Shown: positions 52,190-61,530 of the stretch, one piece after another | How positions within the stretch are numbered: the stretch's first letter is position 1 | Layout: each line of letters begins with the position of its first letter | Source of the DNA: Furfurilactobacillus milii | Lineage (GTDB): Bacteria; Bacillota; Bacilli; Lactobacillales; Lactobacillaceae | Reading direction: 5' to 3' | Assembly (NCBI RefSeq): GCF_009864005.1 | Contig: NZ_WEZQ01000001.1 | Coordinates: 186,001 to 250,000, forward strand | DNA length: 64,000 nt | The notes under the pieces: model-generated | What the model saw: the letters and a program-made list of their open reading frames with translations, nothing else | What the model was told of the DNA's origin: nothing | Databases searched by the model: none | Made by a program: the position numbers and the translations under genes

Positions 52190-52900
52190 ATGAGTAAAAT
52201 TCTTGTTGTTGATGATGAAAAACCAATCTCTGATATTATCAAATTCAACCTTGAAAAAGAGGGCTACGACGTTGTTACGGCGGCTGATGGCGAAGAAGCA
52301 ATTGCCAAAGTTGATGATGAACAGCCAGATTTGATATTACTTGATTTAATGTTGCCTAAAATTGATGGGCTGGAAGTTGCCCGTCGTGTTCGGACTAAGT
52401 ACACCACGCCAATCATTATGGTTACGGCCAAGGATTCTGAAATCGATAAGGTTCTGGGATTGGAACTGGGTGCTGATGATTACGTCACGAAACCATTCTC
52501 AAACCGTGAGCTGGTTGCCCGTGTGAAGGCCAATTTACGCCGGCAGGATACAGTGGTTAAAAATTCTGCTGCTGCGGAAAATGAATCCAACTCAATTGAA
52601 GTCGGCGATCTAAAAATCGATCCAGATGCCTACATGGTTTCCAAACGTGGGGATGACATCGAGTTGACCCACCGTGAATTTGAATTGCTGTACTACCTTG
52701 CTCAGCACATCGGTCAGGTTATGACACGTGAACACTTGTTACAAACGGTTTGGGGCTATGACTATTTCGGTGATGTCCGGACTGTCGATGTTACGATGAG
52801 ACGATTGCGTGAAAAAGTTGAAGATACACCAAGTCACCCAGCTTGGTTAGTTACCCGCCGGGGTGTCGGTTATTACTTACGCAACCCAGAAACAGATTAA
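52190..52900 (+). CDS. walR: Response regulator WalR (YycF)
   Basis: This 236-residue essential OmpR-type regulator of cell wall metabolism starts at the ATG at 52190 with GGAGG nine bases upstream; a longer in-frame reading is rejected. The receiver begins [20 protein letters not shown], with the phospho-Asp in [14 protein letters not shown] (near residue 53). The winged helix ends with [17 protein letters not shown]. It is the first gene of walRKHIJ. Confidence 0.98.
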   Translation: MSKILVVDDEKPISDIIKFNLEKEGYDVVTAADGEEAIAKVDDEQPDLILLDLMLPKIDGLEVARRVRTKYTTPIIMVTAKDSEIDKVLGLELGADDYVTKPFSNRELVARVKANLRRQDTVVKNSAAAENESNSIEVGDLKIDPDAYMVSKRGDDIELTHREFELLYYLAQHIGQVMTREHLLQTVWGYDYFGDVRTVDVTMRRLREKVEDTPSHPAWLVTRRGVGYYLRNPETD

Positions 52901-52926
52901 GTTAAAAACTAGGAGCAGTTTGGATT

Positions 52927-54780
52927 GTGAACAAAAAGATTCGTTTTTTCCAATCAATTAATTTTAAAATTGCGCTCATTTTTGCCCTGATGCTATTGAT
53001 TACGCTGGAAGTCGTCGGGGCTTTTTTCGTACGCCAATTGGAACAGCAGAACTTGAGTACGTTTAGACAGCAGATTCAATTGTCAGCTTATATTGATAAT
53101 TCATTATCTGACCAGTTAATACGCAGTAATACTACAGCTGCCAATACGAGAATCCGTAGCATTTTATCCGAAGTGAATAACGCAAATATCACTGAAATTC
53201 GCGTTATCGATAACAAAGGAACAGTCCGTGGTACCAGTAATGTCAACGATCAAACGATTGTTGGCCAGAAGACCACGGATAGTAATGTTAAGAACGCAAT
53301 TTACAACAATCGTTCCTATCAACGAGATGTTTACGATGCTCGCGATAATAATCGGTACTACGTTTCGATTGTGCCGTTGTTAAGTTCCTCGGGTAATAAC
53401 GGGAACACGCTGGTTGGGGTGCTTTACATTCGTGCCTCACTAGAAGGTGTTTATCAGAACATTAATAACATCACGTTGATTTACCTGTCCGCAGCGGCGG
53501 TCGCTATCATTTTATGTTTGATCATGTCGATTGTTATTTCCCGGGCAATAACTCGCCCAATTGACGAAATGAAGCGACAAACGGTTCAAATTGCTCAAGG
53601 TGACTATTCTGGTCAAGTGCGTGTCTATGGAACCGATGAGCTAGGTCAATTGGCCAGTGCGGTTAATAACCTTTCTGTGCGTGTTGAAGAAGCGCAGGAG
53701 TCCACAGAGGCTGAGCGACGCCGGTTGGATTCGGTGCTGGCCCATATGAGTGACGGGGTCATCGCCACCGATCGACGCGGAAACATTAATATCATCAACT
53801 CGGCAGCTCGCGATTTCTTGAACGTTGATGAAATAGAAGCGGAAGGCACATCTATCCTAGATATTCTGCATATTCGTGATCAGTATACGCTCCGGGAGCT
53901 GCTGGAAAGCCAAGATGAGGTCGCTCTTGATTTATCAGAAGAGGGCCGTGATCTGATCTTGCATGCGACGTTCTCACTGATTCAACGTGAATCTGGGTTC
54001 ATTTCAGGGCTGGTTTGTGTTCTTCATGATGTAACTGAACAGCAAAAGGAAGACGAAGACCGTAAGCAGTTTGTTTCGAATGTTTCTCACGAATTGCGGA
54101 CACCGTTAACCTCCGTCCGCTCATACATCGATGCTTTAGTCGATGGCGCTTGGGAAGATAAAAAAGTTGCCCCTGGCTTTTTGAAGGTCGCTCAAGATGA
54201 AACGGAACGGATGATCCGGATGGTCAATGATCTGTTAGCCCTTAGCCGGATGGATTCTGGAACCACTAAACTTGAAATGGAAACGGTCAATTTGAACGAA
54301 CTGTTCAACTATATTTTAAATCGTTTTGACATGATGATAAAAACGGATGACAATCCCGAAAAGCATTATCGAATTGAGCGCGACTTTACCGACAAAGACT
54401 TATGGGTTGAAATCGATACTGATCGGTTTACACAAGTGGTCGATAATATCATGAATAATGCAATCAAGTACTCGCCAGATGGTGGTGTGATTACTTGTCG
54501 TTTACTAGAGACGCATAACCAGGTCATCATGAGTATTTCCGATCAGGGATTAGGTATTCCACATAAGGATCTGACTCACATCTTTGACCGATTTTACCGA
54601 GTTGATAAGGCCCGTTCCCGTGCTCAAGGTGGTACAGGACTAGGACTAGCCATCTCGAAGGAAGTTATTCAGATGCTGGGCGGTAGAATCTGGGTTGATA
54701 GTACCGAAGGCAAGGGTTCCACGTTCTATATTTCACTGCCATTCGAGCAATTTGAGGAGGATGACTGGGATGTGGACTAG
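52927..54780 (+). CDS. walK: Sensor histidine kinase WalK (YycG)
   Basis: The 617-residue membrane kinase has a membrane helix at about 13-33, an extracellular PAS-like sensor, a second helix at about 183-205, HAMP, a cytoplasmic PAS (about 270-370), a HisKA domain with NVSHELRTPLTSVRSYI, and an ATPase domain (NNAIKYSPDGG, DQGLGIP, GGTGLGLAIS). It begins at GTG. It phosphorylates WalR in response to wall state. Its end overlaps walH. Confidence 0.97.
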   Translation: MNKKIRFFQSINFKIALIFALMLLITLEVVGAFFVRQLEQQNLSTFRQQIQLSAYIDNSLSDQLIRSNTTAANTRIRSILSEVNNANITEIRVIDNKGTVRGTSNVNDQTIVGQKTTDSNVKNAIYNNRSYQRDVYDARDNNRYYVSIVPLLSSSGNNGNTLVGVLYIRASLEGVYQNINNITLIYLSAAAVAIILCLIMSIVISRAITRPIDEMKRQTVQIAQGDYSGQVRVYGTDELGQLASAVNNLSVRVEEAQESTEAERRRLDSVLAHMSDGVIATDRRGNINIINSAARDFLNVDEIEAEGTSILDILHIRDQYTLRELLESQDEVALDLSEEGRDLILHATFSLIQRESGFISGLVCVLHDVTEQQKEDEDRKQFVSNVSHELRTPLTSVRSYIDALVDGAWEDKKVAPGFLKVAQDETERMIRMVNDLLALSRMDSGTTKLEMETVNLNELFNYILNRFDMMIKTDDNPEKHYRIERDFTDKDLWVEIDTDRFTQVVDNIMNNAIKYSPDGGVITCRLLETHNQVIMSISDQGLGIPHKDLTHIFDRFYRVDKARSRAQGGTGLGLAISKEVIQMLGGRIWVDSTEGKGSTFYISLPFEQFEEDDWDVD

Positions 54781-56098
54781 ACTAAGAAATGGTTTATTAC
54801 CGGTCGCACTAACGTTGTTGATCGGACTCAGTGTTGTTTTATCACTACTAATTTGGATTAATCCGGCCCGTTTTGATCGCGCTAGGACTGCTACTTCATC
54901 GACCCGGTCGGCTCATTCAACAGTATCGACCCGGTCCATTGATGATATTTACTTGCCAACGCAGGTAATCGTGACGGATTCGCGCGGACACGCTGAATCA
55001 ATTTATAATCCCAAAATTAATTTGGTCACCACCGTTAAAAACGAAGTTAAGAATTGGCGCATGACGAATTTTCGCAAGGTTAGCCAAAAGGATAAAGACG
55101 CCTATCAAAAATTGCTGAATCAAAAGAACACAGTGCAGTTAAGTTACGCCGATAGCATTGGCCGCTCTATTTTTAACAGTTCTTATGATCAACGATTGCT
55201 TATGTCGCCCACTGCTAAGTTCTCACGGATTCTGTTTTCAACGACGAAACCAGGTGAGCTGTACCTGCTGAATGATAACGACCTAACGATTTACAAAATT
55301 AGTGTTTCCAAACAGCAATTGAGCAAGGTTCGTCGCGTGATTGCCAAGGGGGACAAGCGTTATCCAGTTGAGCAGATTACGTCAAAGGATCATACGCTAA
55401 CTTACTATACTAATGAAGTTCATATTCCTAAATACAGTTACCTTATTGGTGAACAGAGCGCAAACTTTTTTGTTACGTCGTTGCTGAATTCTGGAGAAGC
55501 CACTTCCGTCAGTGTTCAGCGTCATGATGGTCACACGATTTATTTTGACGGTGCGTACAAACGGATGACCGTAAACGATAAGACGGGCGCAGTCATGTTT
55601 GAAAACTACAACGCTAAGAATTCAATTTCTCGTGATTTAGGCAGAAACCTAAAGACTTCGTTTGCTGGGCTGAGCAGCACTGGCATGCCGTTGGATTCTA
55701 TACGGTATTTTGATAATGAAAACAATGGTCGGGAAGTAACCTACCGTTCGTTTGTTGAAGGATTTCCAATCTTTAACCAAACGGATTTTGGCGCGGTTCA
55801 GGTCAAAAACAAAAAGTCTGGTACCGAAGAAATTGACTTTACGTTGACCAATCTTCAGGTGCCACTGCCAACAGATTCTAATAGTAACGTGACGTTGCCA
55901 GCAACATCGACAGTGATGGCACAACTTGAGGCGGCTGGTATTTCGAAAAACAAAATTAAAGATATTGTGCTCGGCTATCAATGGGAAAATAATTACGATT
56001 CCAAACAGGTTGTGGATCTACAACCGACTTATTACGTTTACACGAGTGGTAAGTGGCAACTATATACGGATCTGCTTAATGGCGGCGGTACCCAGTAG
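54770..56098 (+). CDS. walH: WalH (YycH) regulatory protein
   Basis: The 442-residue protein has an N-terminal membrane anchor (LLPVALTLLIGLSVVLSLLIW) and a large extracellular part, as in YycH. It modulates WalK at the membrane together with WalI. The ATG at 54770, inside the walK end, is preceded by GAGGAGG. The longer upstream reading inside walK is rejected. Confidence 0.92.
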   Translation: MWTRLRNGLLPVALTLLIGLSVVLSLLIWINPARFDRARTATSSTRSAHSTVSTRSIDDIYLPTQVIVTDSRGHAESIYNPKINLVTTVKNEVKNWRMTNFRKVSQKDKDAYQKLLNQKNTVQLSYADSIGRSIFNSSYDQRLLMSPTAKFSRILFSTTKPGELYLLNDNDLTIYKISVSKQQLSKVRRVIAKGDKRYPVEQITSKDHTLTYYTNEVHIPKYSYLIGEQSANFFVTSLLNSGEATSVSVQRHDGHTIYFDGAYKRMTVNDKTGAVMFENYNAKNSISRDLGRNLKTSFAGLSSTGMPLDSIRYFDNENNGREVTYRSFVEGFPIFNQTDFGAVQVKNKKSGTEEIDFTLTNLQVPLPTDSNSNVTLPATSTVMAQLEAAGISKNKIKDIVLGYQWENNYDSKQVVDLQPTYYVYTSGKWQLYTDLLNGGGTQ

Positions 56099-56112
56099 GA
56101 AGGAGGGGCAGT

Positions 56113-57024
56113 ATGGATTTTCGCAGAATTCAATGGATTTTTATTGTGGCCTTTGTAGCCATTAATACTTTTTTGTTTGTAACTTGGCAGAAGAGTGATT
56201 CAACCGTAACGGAATCCTCACAACGAAACGCGAATAATGCGACCACCATTCTTCGTGAAATGAAAAATGATGGCATTACGTTTACTACTCCCTCGTCTAA
56301 AGAGGCGGAAGGTTATTATGTATCCGCAAAGTCTGGCCTCTCACGCTTGCGCGCAGGTGTTGATAATTTAACCTACCAGGATCTCCGTTTTAACGCTACT
56401 GAAATGACCAGCTATCTGCATCAGACATTGACGGTTAGTCCTAAAAAGCCACAAACGCAATTGAACCGGTTTGTTAAGAGCAATGCCAACGTCACAGCCG
56501 GAGATGAATATGTTTACAGCGCGGAACTTTCTAAAGTTTCTGCCAACGAAGTAGTCTATGTTCAGAAAGTTCCATCCGGCACGATTATGGCGCCTTCTGG
56601 TCAATTGCGTTTCCGCATCGGTGCTAAAAATCAGGTGATTAGTTACACACAGAGTTATGTCATTCAGGCTGAACCACTTCGCGAAAAAACAACCACCATT
56701 AGCCAACAAAAGGCATTGATTTGGTTATACCAGTACAACGAATTGCCAAACAGCACGAAGGTATTGTGGTCTAAACTGGCTTACTCACGTTTGCTACGCG
56801 TATCGGATAATAATGTGTACGTGCCAACCTGGTTCATTGCCTTGAAGTCGAAGAACACGGATAACGTGGTCATCAAGCGGGTCAACGCGTTTACCGGCGC
56901 TGTTATGAAATCGACAGATTCAACAACTCAGGTGACAAATAGCAGTAGTTCCTCAGGCAGCAGTAGCAGTACATCAAGCATTACCGTGGATAATGAAGAT
57001 GACACAGCGACCACTGGAAATTAA
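56113..57024 (+). CDS. walI: WalI (YycI) regulatory protein
   Basis: The 303-residue single-pass protein, with an N-terminal helix (WIFIVAFVAINTFLFVTW) and an extracellular YycI domain, is the partner of WalH in controlling WalK. The tail is a low-complexity Ser/Thr segment. A strong GGAGG lies before the ATG, 14 bases after walH. A terminator follows before walJ. Confidence 0.92.
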   Translation: MDFRRIQWIFIVAFVAINTFLFVTWQKSDSTVTESSQRNANNATTILREMKNDGITFTTPSSKEAEGYYVSAKSGLSRLRAGVDNLTYQDLRFNATEMTSYLHQTLTVSPKKPQTQLNRFVKSNANVTAGDEYVYSAELSKVSANEVVYVQKVPSGTIMAPSGQLRFRIGAKNQVISYTQSYVIQAEPLREKTTTISQQKALIWLYQYNELPNSTKVLWSKLAYSRLLRVSDNNVYVPTWFIALKSKNTDNVVIKRVNAFTGAVMKSTDSTTQVTNSSSSSGSSSSTSSITVDNEDDTATTGN

Positions 57025-57041
57025 ATTATGATTGCAGCACT

Positions 57042-57085
57042 AAAACTACCACGCATTTCATGTTACGATGAGTGGTAGTTTTTAT
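57042..57085 (+). terminator. Terminator between walI and walJ
   Basis: AAAACTACCAC (57042-57052) and GTGGTAGTTTT (57072-57082) pair, extended by CAT/ATG with a mismatch, and TTTAT follows. It lies within the wal operon, so walJ may depend on readthrough or on its own promoter. Confidence 0.75.
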
Positions 57086-57112
57086 TTGGACATAAATAAT
57101 GGAGATGGCTCT

Positions 57113-57958
57113 GTGATTGATTTAAGTAATCCGCATTCCTTAAACGCAGTATCTACAGATACTGACGAAATGAAGATTAGTGTGCTGGCCAGCGGAAGTA
57201 CTGGCAACACAACATATATCGAAACGCCCACGCATAAGGTCTTAGTCGATGCCGGACTCTCCGGGAAAAAGATTAATGAGCTGATGCATCAAATTGGGCG
57301 TGATTTGAACGATGTCGACAGTTTATTTGTAACGCACGAACATACCGATCATTCCAAGAGTGTTGGTGTTCTGGCGCGAAAATATGGCATTAACGTGTAT
57401 GCAAACGAAAAAACATGGGATGCTATTTCTGGCAAGGTTGGCAAAATTCCGTTGGAACAAAAGTTTGATCTTGAGGCCGGTGAAATTCAGTCGATGGGCG
57501 ACCTGGATGTTCAAAGCTTTCCAGTGTCACACGATGCTGTGGACCCTCAATTTTACGAATTACATTCTAACGGCAAATCATTTGTGATTTTAACAGACAC
57601 GGGTTATGTGTCTGAACGAATGGCTGGTGTGATTAAAAACGCAGACGCCTATCTATTTGAATGTAATCACGACATGGAAATGTTGCGAATGGGCGGGTAC
57701 CCGTGGCCATTAAAACAACGGATTTTGAGTGATACGGGTCACTTGTCCAACGAAGATGGCGCTAATGCCTTGATGCAGGTGCTGGGAAACCGGACCAAAC
57801 GAATTTTTCTTGGCCACTTGAGTAAAGAAAACAACATGAAAACGTTGGCTCACTTAACGGTCGCGTCCATGATGGAAGAACATGATTTTGGTGTTGAACA
57901 TGATTTCCGTATTTTAGATACGGATCCCGATTCAGCAACGAATTTGATGACTTTGTAA
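57113..57958 (+). CDS. walJ: WalJ (YycJ) metallo-beta-lactamase fold protein
   Basis: This 281-residue MBL-fold protein has the metal motif THEHTDHSKS, a later FPVSHDAVDP, DTGYVS and a conserved C-terminal histidine segment. It is proposed to act as a 5'-3' exonuclease-type enzyme linking division and repair. The GTG at 57113, with GGAG eight bases upstream, is chosen. The ATG at 57170 (MKISVLASGS) is the alternative and lacks a ribosome site. An earlier in-frame ATG lies in the terminator and is rejected. Confidence 0.9.
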   Translation: MIDLSNPHSLNAVSTDTDEMKISVLASGSTGNTTYIETPTHKVLVDAGLSGKKINELMHQIGRDLNDVDSLFVTHEHTDHSKSVGVLARKYGINVYANEKTWDAISGKVGKIPLEQKFDLEAGEIQSMGDLDVQSFPVSHDAVDPQFYELHSNGKSFVILTDTGYVSERMAGVIKNADAYLFECNHDMEMLRMGGYPWPLKQRILSDTGHLSNEDGANALMQVLGNRTKRIFLGHLSKENNMKTLAHLTVASMMEEHDFGVEHDFRILDTDPDSATNLMTL

Positions 57959-58001
57959 AAGTTACACATGAAACAGTTTTGTTTGAATAAGTGACAACAG
58001 T

Positions 58002-58056
58002 AAAACAGCTATCAATTATCGACATTTCATTATGCCGAGAATTGATAGCTGTTTTT
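58002..58056. terminator. Bidirectional terminator after walJ
   Basis: Perfect 16-base arms, AAAACAGCTATCAATT (58002-58017) and AATTGATAGCTGTTTT (58040-58055), lie between walJ and the convergent exporter gene. Confidence 0.88.
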
Positions 58057-58079
58057 GATTGATGCACATAAAGGTGTTT

Positions 58080-59435
58080 TTAGTCGAAATGACGCCAACT
58101 CTTATCTAGGATGGCTCGCGCCACAAACAACCCTAATGGCAGGAACATAATGATCAAAATTGCTTTTGTCAGCCATAGGGAGCCAACCGCAATCTGATTA
58201 CTGCCGATGTTAAAGACGGCCCGATAAATGTACAAGCCAGGAACCATGATAACAATCGAAGGCACAGTCAAAGAAATTCGTGGGTAACCATTGAACCGAT
58301 TAACCACTGAAGCAATCAGACCTGCTACAAGAGCCCCAAAGAATGCGGCAGATGCTGGTGGAATGTTTGTTAAGTCGACCAGTTCTAGTCGGAGTGTGTT
58401 TGCTACGGCGCCAATCAGTCCAGCAGTAATCGCCATTTTCTGAGAACTGTTAAACATAATCGAGAATCCGTAAACCCCGAAAAAACTAGCTGGCAAACGT
58501 AATAGCATTAATACTAATGGAGATAATCCAAGTGGCAAGAAGTTGGCAGGTTTAAATCCAAAAATTGTGGCCACTAACCAACCCACTAATGTTGCGACCA
58601 GCGTGATCATGATTGCGTAAGCTAGCCGTTCTAGACCAGAACGCATGTCCAGCTTGGAAATATCCAGCATGCTGGTAATAAACGGAAATCCTGGAATCAC
58701 GAAGAGGAGCGCGCCAATATAGCCGGCTTCGTGTAACGCTAGGACATGGAAATACATTTCGAAAATTCGGAAAGCAAACATATAGGTTAGACAAGCGACG
58801 GCGACACTAACTGCAATGCTAGCAATTACTGTAATGGAATGTTTACCCATCAGAGCCCGAACAAAATTGCCAAGTCCCGCACCAATGAAGGTACAGATCA
58901 TTTCAGGAATACCGCCACCTAGCAAAAATATAAATGATGCACAGGCAATTGCGGCAGCCAAACCAGAAACTAATGGCGAATATTGTTTTGGTCGTTGTTG
59001 AACTTTATCAATGAACTGATGAATTTTCTTAACTGGCAAGAACGAGAAATCGTTATTAAAGTTCTTGACCATTTCCTCTAGAATGTTTAATTTGTCGGTG
59101 TTAACACCGGTGCTTGGCAAGGATAACACCTGTGTGTAACTGTGCTCATCGCTGAAACAAGTATATGAAATCGAGATTAAGCTGATGTCAGCAGAACAGG
59201 TTAGTTTTAAGGATCTGGCGACCGTGTTCATTGCTTCTCTGACTCGCCAAGCCCCAGTACCACAGGACAACATCGTGATGCCAATTCGGCCGACAATGGA
59301 TGCCCGTTCTTGCAAGCTGGCATCACGAGCCTCAACATCATTGTCCTCAATCAGATCCTTCCACGGGATTTTCATGTGATGTCGTCTTGATAGCGGCACA
59401 TCTGACGTAGAACCCGTATGATTATCTTTATCCAT
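58080..59435 (-). CDS. ThrE-type threonine/serine exporter
   Basis: The 451-residue membrane protein joins an N-terminal ThrE domain (GTGAWRVREAMNTVARSL near residue 60) to a second ThrE_2-like domain, with about ten membrane segments. It exports threonine or serine in relatives. The second ATG (59435) has GGGGGA directly upstream; the first, at 59447, does not. The gene occupies the place where htrA follows walJ in many relatives. Confidence 0.85.
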   Translation of the reverse strand: MDKDNHTGSTSDVPLSRRHHMKIPWKDLIEDNDVEARDASLQERASIVGRIGITMLSCGTGAWRVREAMNTVARSLKLTCSADISLISISYTCFSDEHSYTQVLSLPSTGVNTDKLNILEEMVKNFNNDFSFLPVKKIHQFIDKVQQRPKQYSPLVSGLAAAIACASFIFLLGGGIPEMICTFIGAGLGNFVRALMGKHSITVIASIAVSVAVACLTYMFAFRIFEMYFHVLALHEAGYIGALLFVIPGFPFITSMLDISKLDMRSGLERLAYAIMITLVATLVGWLVATIFGFKPANFLPLGLSPLVLMLLRLPASFFGVYGFSIMFNSSQKMAITAGLIGAVANTLRLELVDLTNIPPASAAFFGALVAGLIASVVNRFNGYPRISLTVPSIVIMVPGLYIYRAVFNIGSNQIAVGSLWLTKAILIIMFLPLGLFVARAILDKSWRHFD

Positions 59436-59558
59436 GCTTTCCCCCATAATGACTGAAATAATTCAGATATAGTTTTAATTATGCCAGTATTGGTCTAATC
59501 TGCAACTTTTTCCGAAAGTAATATGACAAAAATGCTGTAGTGTAAATAAAAGGTCGAC

Positions 59559-59574
59559 CGTTCCACGTGAAACA
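59559..59574. promoter_or_regulatory. parS-like site
   Basis: CGTTCCACGTGAAACA matches TGTTNCACGTGAAACA at 15 of 16 positions in non-coding DNA. It touches the left arm of a hairpin terminator. Confidence 0.72.
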
Positions 59575-59623
59575 AATAGCGGATTAGCCAAACAAAATAA
59601 AATTTGGTTAATCCGCTATTTGT
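59572..59623 (-). terminator. Terminator of the GNAT gene, adjoining parS
   Basis: ACAAATAGCGGATTA (59572-59586) pairs with TAATCCGCTATTTGT (59609-59623), with inner CCAAA/TTTGG arms. The minus-strand 3' side reads TTTGTTTC, overlapping the parS-like sequence. Confidence 0.75.
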
Positions 59624-59627
59624 GTTA

Positions 59628-60104
59628 TTAAATGTCTCTCGTAAAGTAAATGATGTGCATGTTACCGCTAATAGTTTTTTCTTTGTTTGGCAATCTTGTA
59701 TAACCTGCTTTTTGGTATAGAGAAACTAACTTCTTTTCTTCTTTAATCGTATCAAGAGACCAATGATGAATAGATGGAAATTGAGATTCAACATCTTTCA
59801 ACATCTTCTGAGCATAACCGTGTCCTTGAAAATCGGGCAAAATAAGTAATGGTGAAATTCTTCCCAGTGACATGGAAGAATCGGTAGTGAGTCGAAACAT
59901 ACCCACATTCTTTTTGTGTATGTGAAACAGATAGTAGGCACTATTAGGTTGCTCGGACTTTTTTCGCAAGGTTTCAAGCGTTTCCATGTATGGATTAGTG
60001 TATTTATCGTGATATTTTTCGAACAACTGTTTAAAGGCAAGTTTATACATTTGCTGAATGATAATTAATTGTTGGTCATCGACCAATTGAAATTCGTTTT
60101 CCAT
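59628..60104 (-). CDS. GNAT family N-acetyltransferase
   Basis: The 158-residue acetyltransferase has the acetyl-CoA binding motif DFQGHGYAQKMLKDVE (about residues 90-105) preceded by ISPLLILP. It transfers an acetyl group to an unknown amine. The ribosome site is weak. It stands between the exporter and HAD genes, all on the minus strand. Confidence 0.85.
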   Translation of the reverse strand: MENEFQLVDDQQLIIIQQMYKLAFKQLFEKYHDKYTNPYMETLETLRKKSEQPNSAYYLFHIHKKNVGMFRLTTDSSMSLGRISPLLILPDFQGHGYAQKMLKDVESQFPSIHHWSLDTIKEEKKLVSLYQKAGYTRLPNKEKTISGNMHIIYFTRDI

Positions 60105-60158
60105 TATTACTCATGTTTCTGAAAAAATGAGTGTGCATTTAAACGACAACTAGTGCAC

Positions 60159-60794
60159 TTATTCCGGCAACACAATCTGTCGGAAGTCAGCCACACTATG
60201 ACACGTATAGTCAGGCTTCAACGCAGCCACTTTTTCTGGTTCAATGATGCTACCCCAAAGTGCGGCAGCAATCTTAATGTTAGCTGCGTGAGCGGATGTG
60301 ATATCGCTTGGCGCATCACCGACGTAGAGAGCATCAGACGCATCAGTGCCAGTTTCTTTCAGGGCTTTGACAATATTTTCAGGTTTGTTAGGTCCTTTTG
60401 GAGAACCTGTCAGAATCATTTTGAAATCTTTTGTGAGTCCGTATTGTTCAAGTGAAATATCGGCGCTGGTGCGAGCTTTACCAGTAACAAGGATGTTTTG
60501 AAAACCAGCTTTAGCAGTGTCATCAAGCAATTCCGGAATGCCGTCAAATGCTTTAGGAGCCATGTATTGCAGTTCTTTGTAAGCTTGCCAATAAGCGTGA
60601 ATTCCTTCGTCGAAGTGATCAGGAATTAAAGCCTGAATCGTACCCTCTTCACTGGGGCCAAACGTCGAGACAATTTCTTCGTCAGAAATGTCACGATCTA
60701 AAAAGGGGGTCACCGCTTTTTTGAAAGCAGCGATGCAAATTGGTAGTGTGTCGCCGATAGTGCCGTCAAAATCATAAATTAATGTTTTATACAT
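60159..60794 (-). CDS. HAD family hydrolase (phosphoglycolate phosphatase-like)
   Basis: The 211-residue HAD phosphatase has motif I DFDGTIGD (residues 8-15), motif II LVTGKAR, the motif III lysine in SPKGPNKPE and motif IV VGDAPSDI. The helical cap fits the Gph-like subfamily. The substrate is a small phosphorylated metabolite, unspecified. GGAGG precedes the ATG. Confidence 0.9.
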   Translation of the reverse strand: MYKTLIYDFDGTIGDTLPICIAAFKKAVTPFLDRDISDEEIVSTFGPSEEGTIQALIPDHFDEGIHAYWQAYKELQYMAPKAFDGIPELLDDTAKAGFQNILVTGKARTSADISLEQYGLTKDFKMILTGSPKGPNKPENIVKALKETGTDASDALYVGDAPSDITSAHAANIKIAAALWGSIIEPEKVAALKPDYTCHSVADFRQIVLPE

Positions 60795-60949
60795 ATGAAC
60801 CTCCAGTAGTGTTCGTTTGAAACGCTCAGTACCATAAGTATACGTTACTCACTGTCAGGATTCTAATTAGGTTAGATTGTAATCTTCAGTGAAAACTTTC
60901 TAAGCCAGCTAGTCGCCAGCAAATTGAACACTTCAGTTAAGTTCATGGC

Positions 60950-60970
60950 TAGGTTACCCAAAAGTACCTA
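60950..60970. promoter_or_regulatory. HxlR operator candidate 1
   Basis: TAGGT (60950-60954) and ACCTA (60966-60970) are the ends of an inverted repeat with central CCAAAAGT, 65 bases before the first hxlR gene. It is close to the repeats at 61446 and 61853. Confidence 0.5.
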
Positions 60971-61035
60971 CTTCACACGTGAAGTTGAAGCCTGTAGACT
61001 GGTGAACAACCGATGATGGTTGAGGAGGTCTAAGA

Positions 61036-61428
61036 ATGGCAAAGACATACAATATTGGGGTTGAAGCAACGTTAGAAGTGATTGGTGGTAAGTGGAAACC
61101 GATTATTTTGTGCCATTTGGGCAAGGGTCAACAACGCAGCAGTGAGTTACGACGTGAAATCCCTGACATTACCCAAAAAGTGCTGACCCAACAACTGCGT
61201 GAGCTAGAAGGCGATGGCATCATCGTTCGCCATGTTCATGGCACGAAGGCGCCGTTCTGTGTGACGTATGATTTAACGGAGTTTGGCAAAACATTGGGTG
61301 GTATTCTGGTTCAAATGTCTGTGTGGGGCGAACGAAGAATTGAGCAGTTAAACGAAGCCGGCGAACCCGTTGAAATTTTAAATCCTGATCATAGCGGTTA
61401 CGCAGATATTTTGAATCAAGTTGGTTAA
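61036..61428 (+). CDS. HxlR family transcriptional regulator
   Basis: The 130-residue winged helix regulator has the family core VIGGKWKPIILCHLGKG, SELRREIPDITQKVLTQQLR and the end WGERR. One cysteine (ILCHL, near residue 25) could sense electrophiles or thiol stress, as in YodB and HypR. GAGGAGG precedes the ATG. Inverted repeats lie upstream of this gene, the next hxlR-like gene and the old yellow enzyme. Confidence 0.92.
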   Translation: MAKTYNIGVEATLEVIGGKWKPIILCHLGKGQQRSSELRREIPDITQKVLTQQLRELEGDGIIVRHVHGTKAPFCVTYDLTEFGKTLGGILVQMSVWGERRIEQLNEAGEPVEILNPDHSGYADILNQVG

Positions 61429-61445
61429 ATTAAATTGTTTTTTAG

Positions 61446-61475
61446 GAAGGTACTCAAAAGTGCCTTCTTTTTTTG
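61446..61475 (+). terminator. Terminator of hxlR, also HxlR operator-like repeat 2
   Basis: GAAGGTACT (61446-61454) and AGTGCCTTC (61459-61467) pair with one G-T wobble around CAAA. Seven to eight T follow, so it has the form of a terminator. Its core GGTACTCAAAAGTGCC is almost the same as the repeat at 61853, which has no T-run. Confidence 0.7.
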
Positions 61476-61530
61476 TCCATACAGAGTCAGTACACTAGCG
61501 TCATTCACTTGAGAAATTGGAGGATGGCTA

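Noticed and set aside
52727-52742. GACACGTGAACAC inside walR
   Set aside because: Only the CACGTGAA core fits. The flanks do not match parS, and the sequence is explained by coding for TREHL.
57960-57975. AGTTACACATGAAACA after walJ, a fifth parS-like sequence
   Set aside because: It has two mismatches, one of them in the central CACGTG, which is the most conserved part of parS.
59572-59623. Extended ParB-linked structure rather than a terminator
   Set aside because: The stem is long, follows a gene end and has a T-rich minus-strand exit, so a plain terminator touching parS is the simpler reading.
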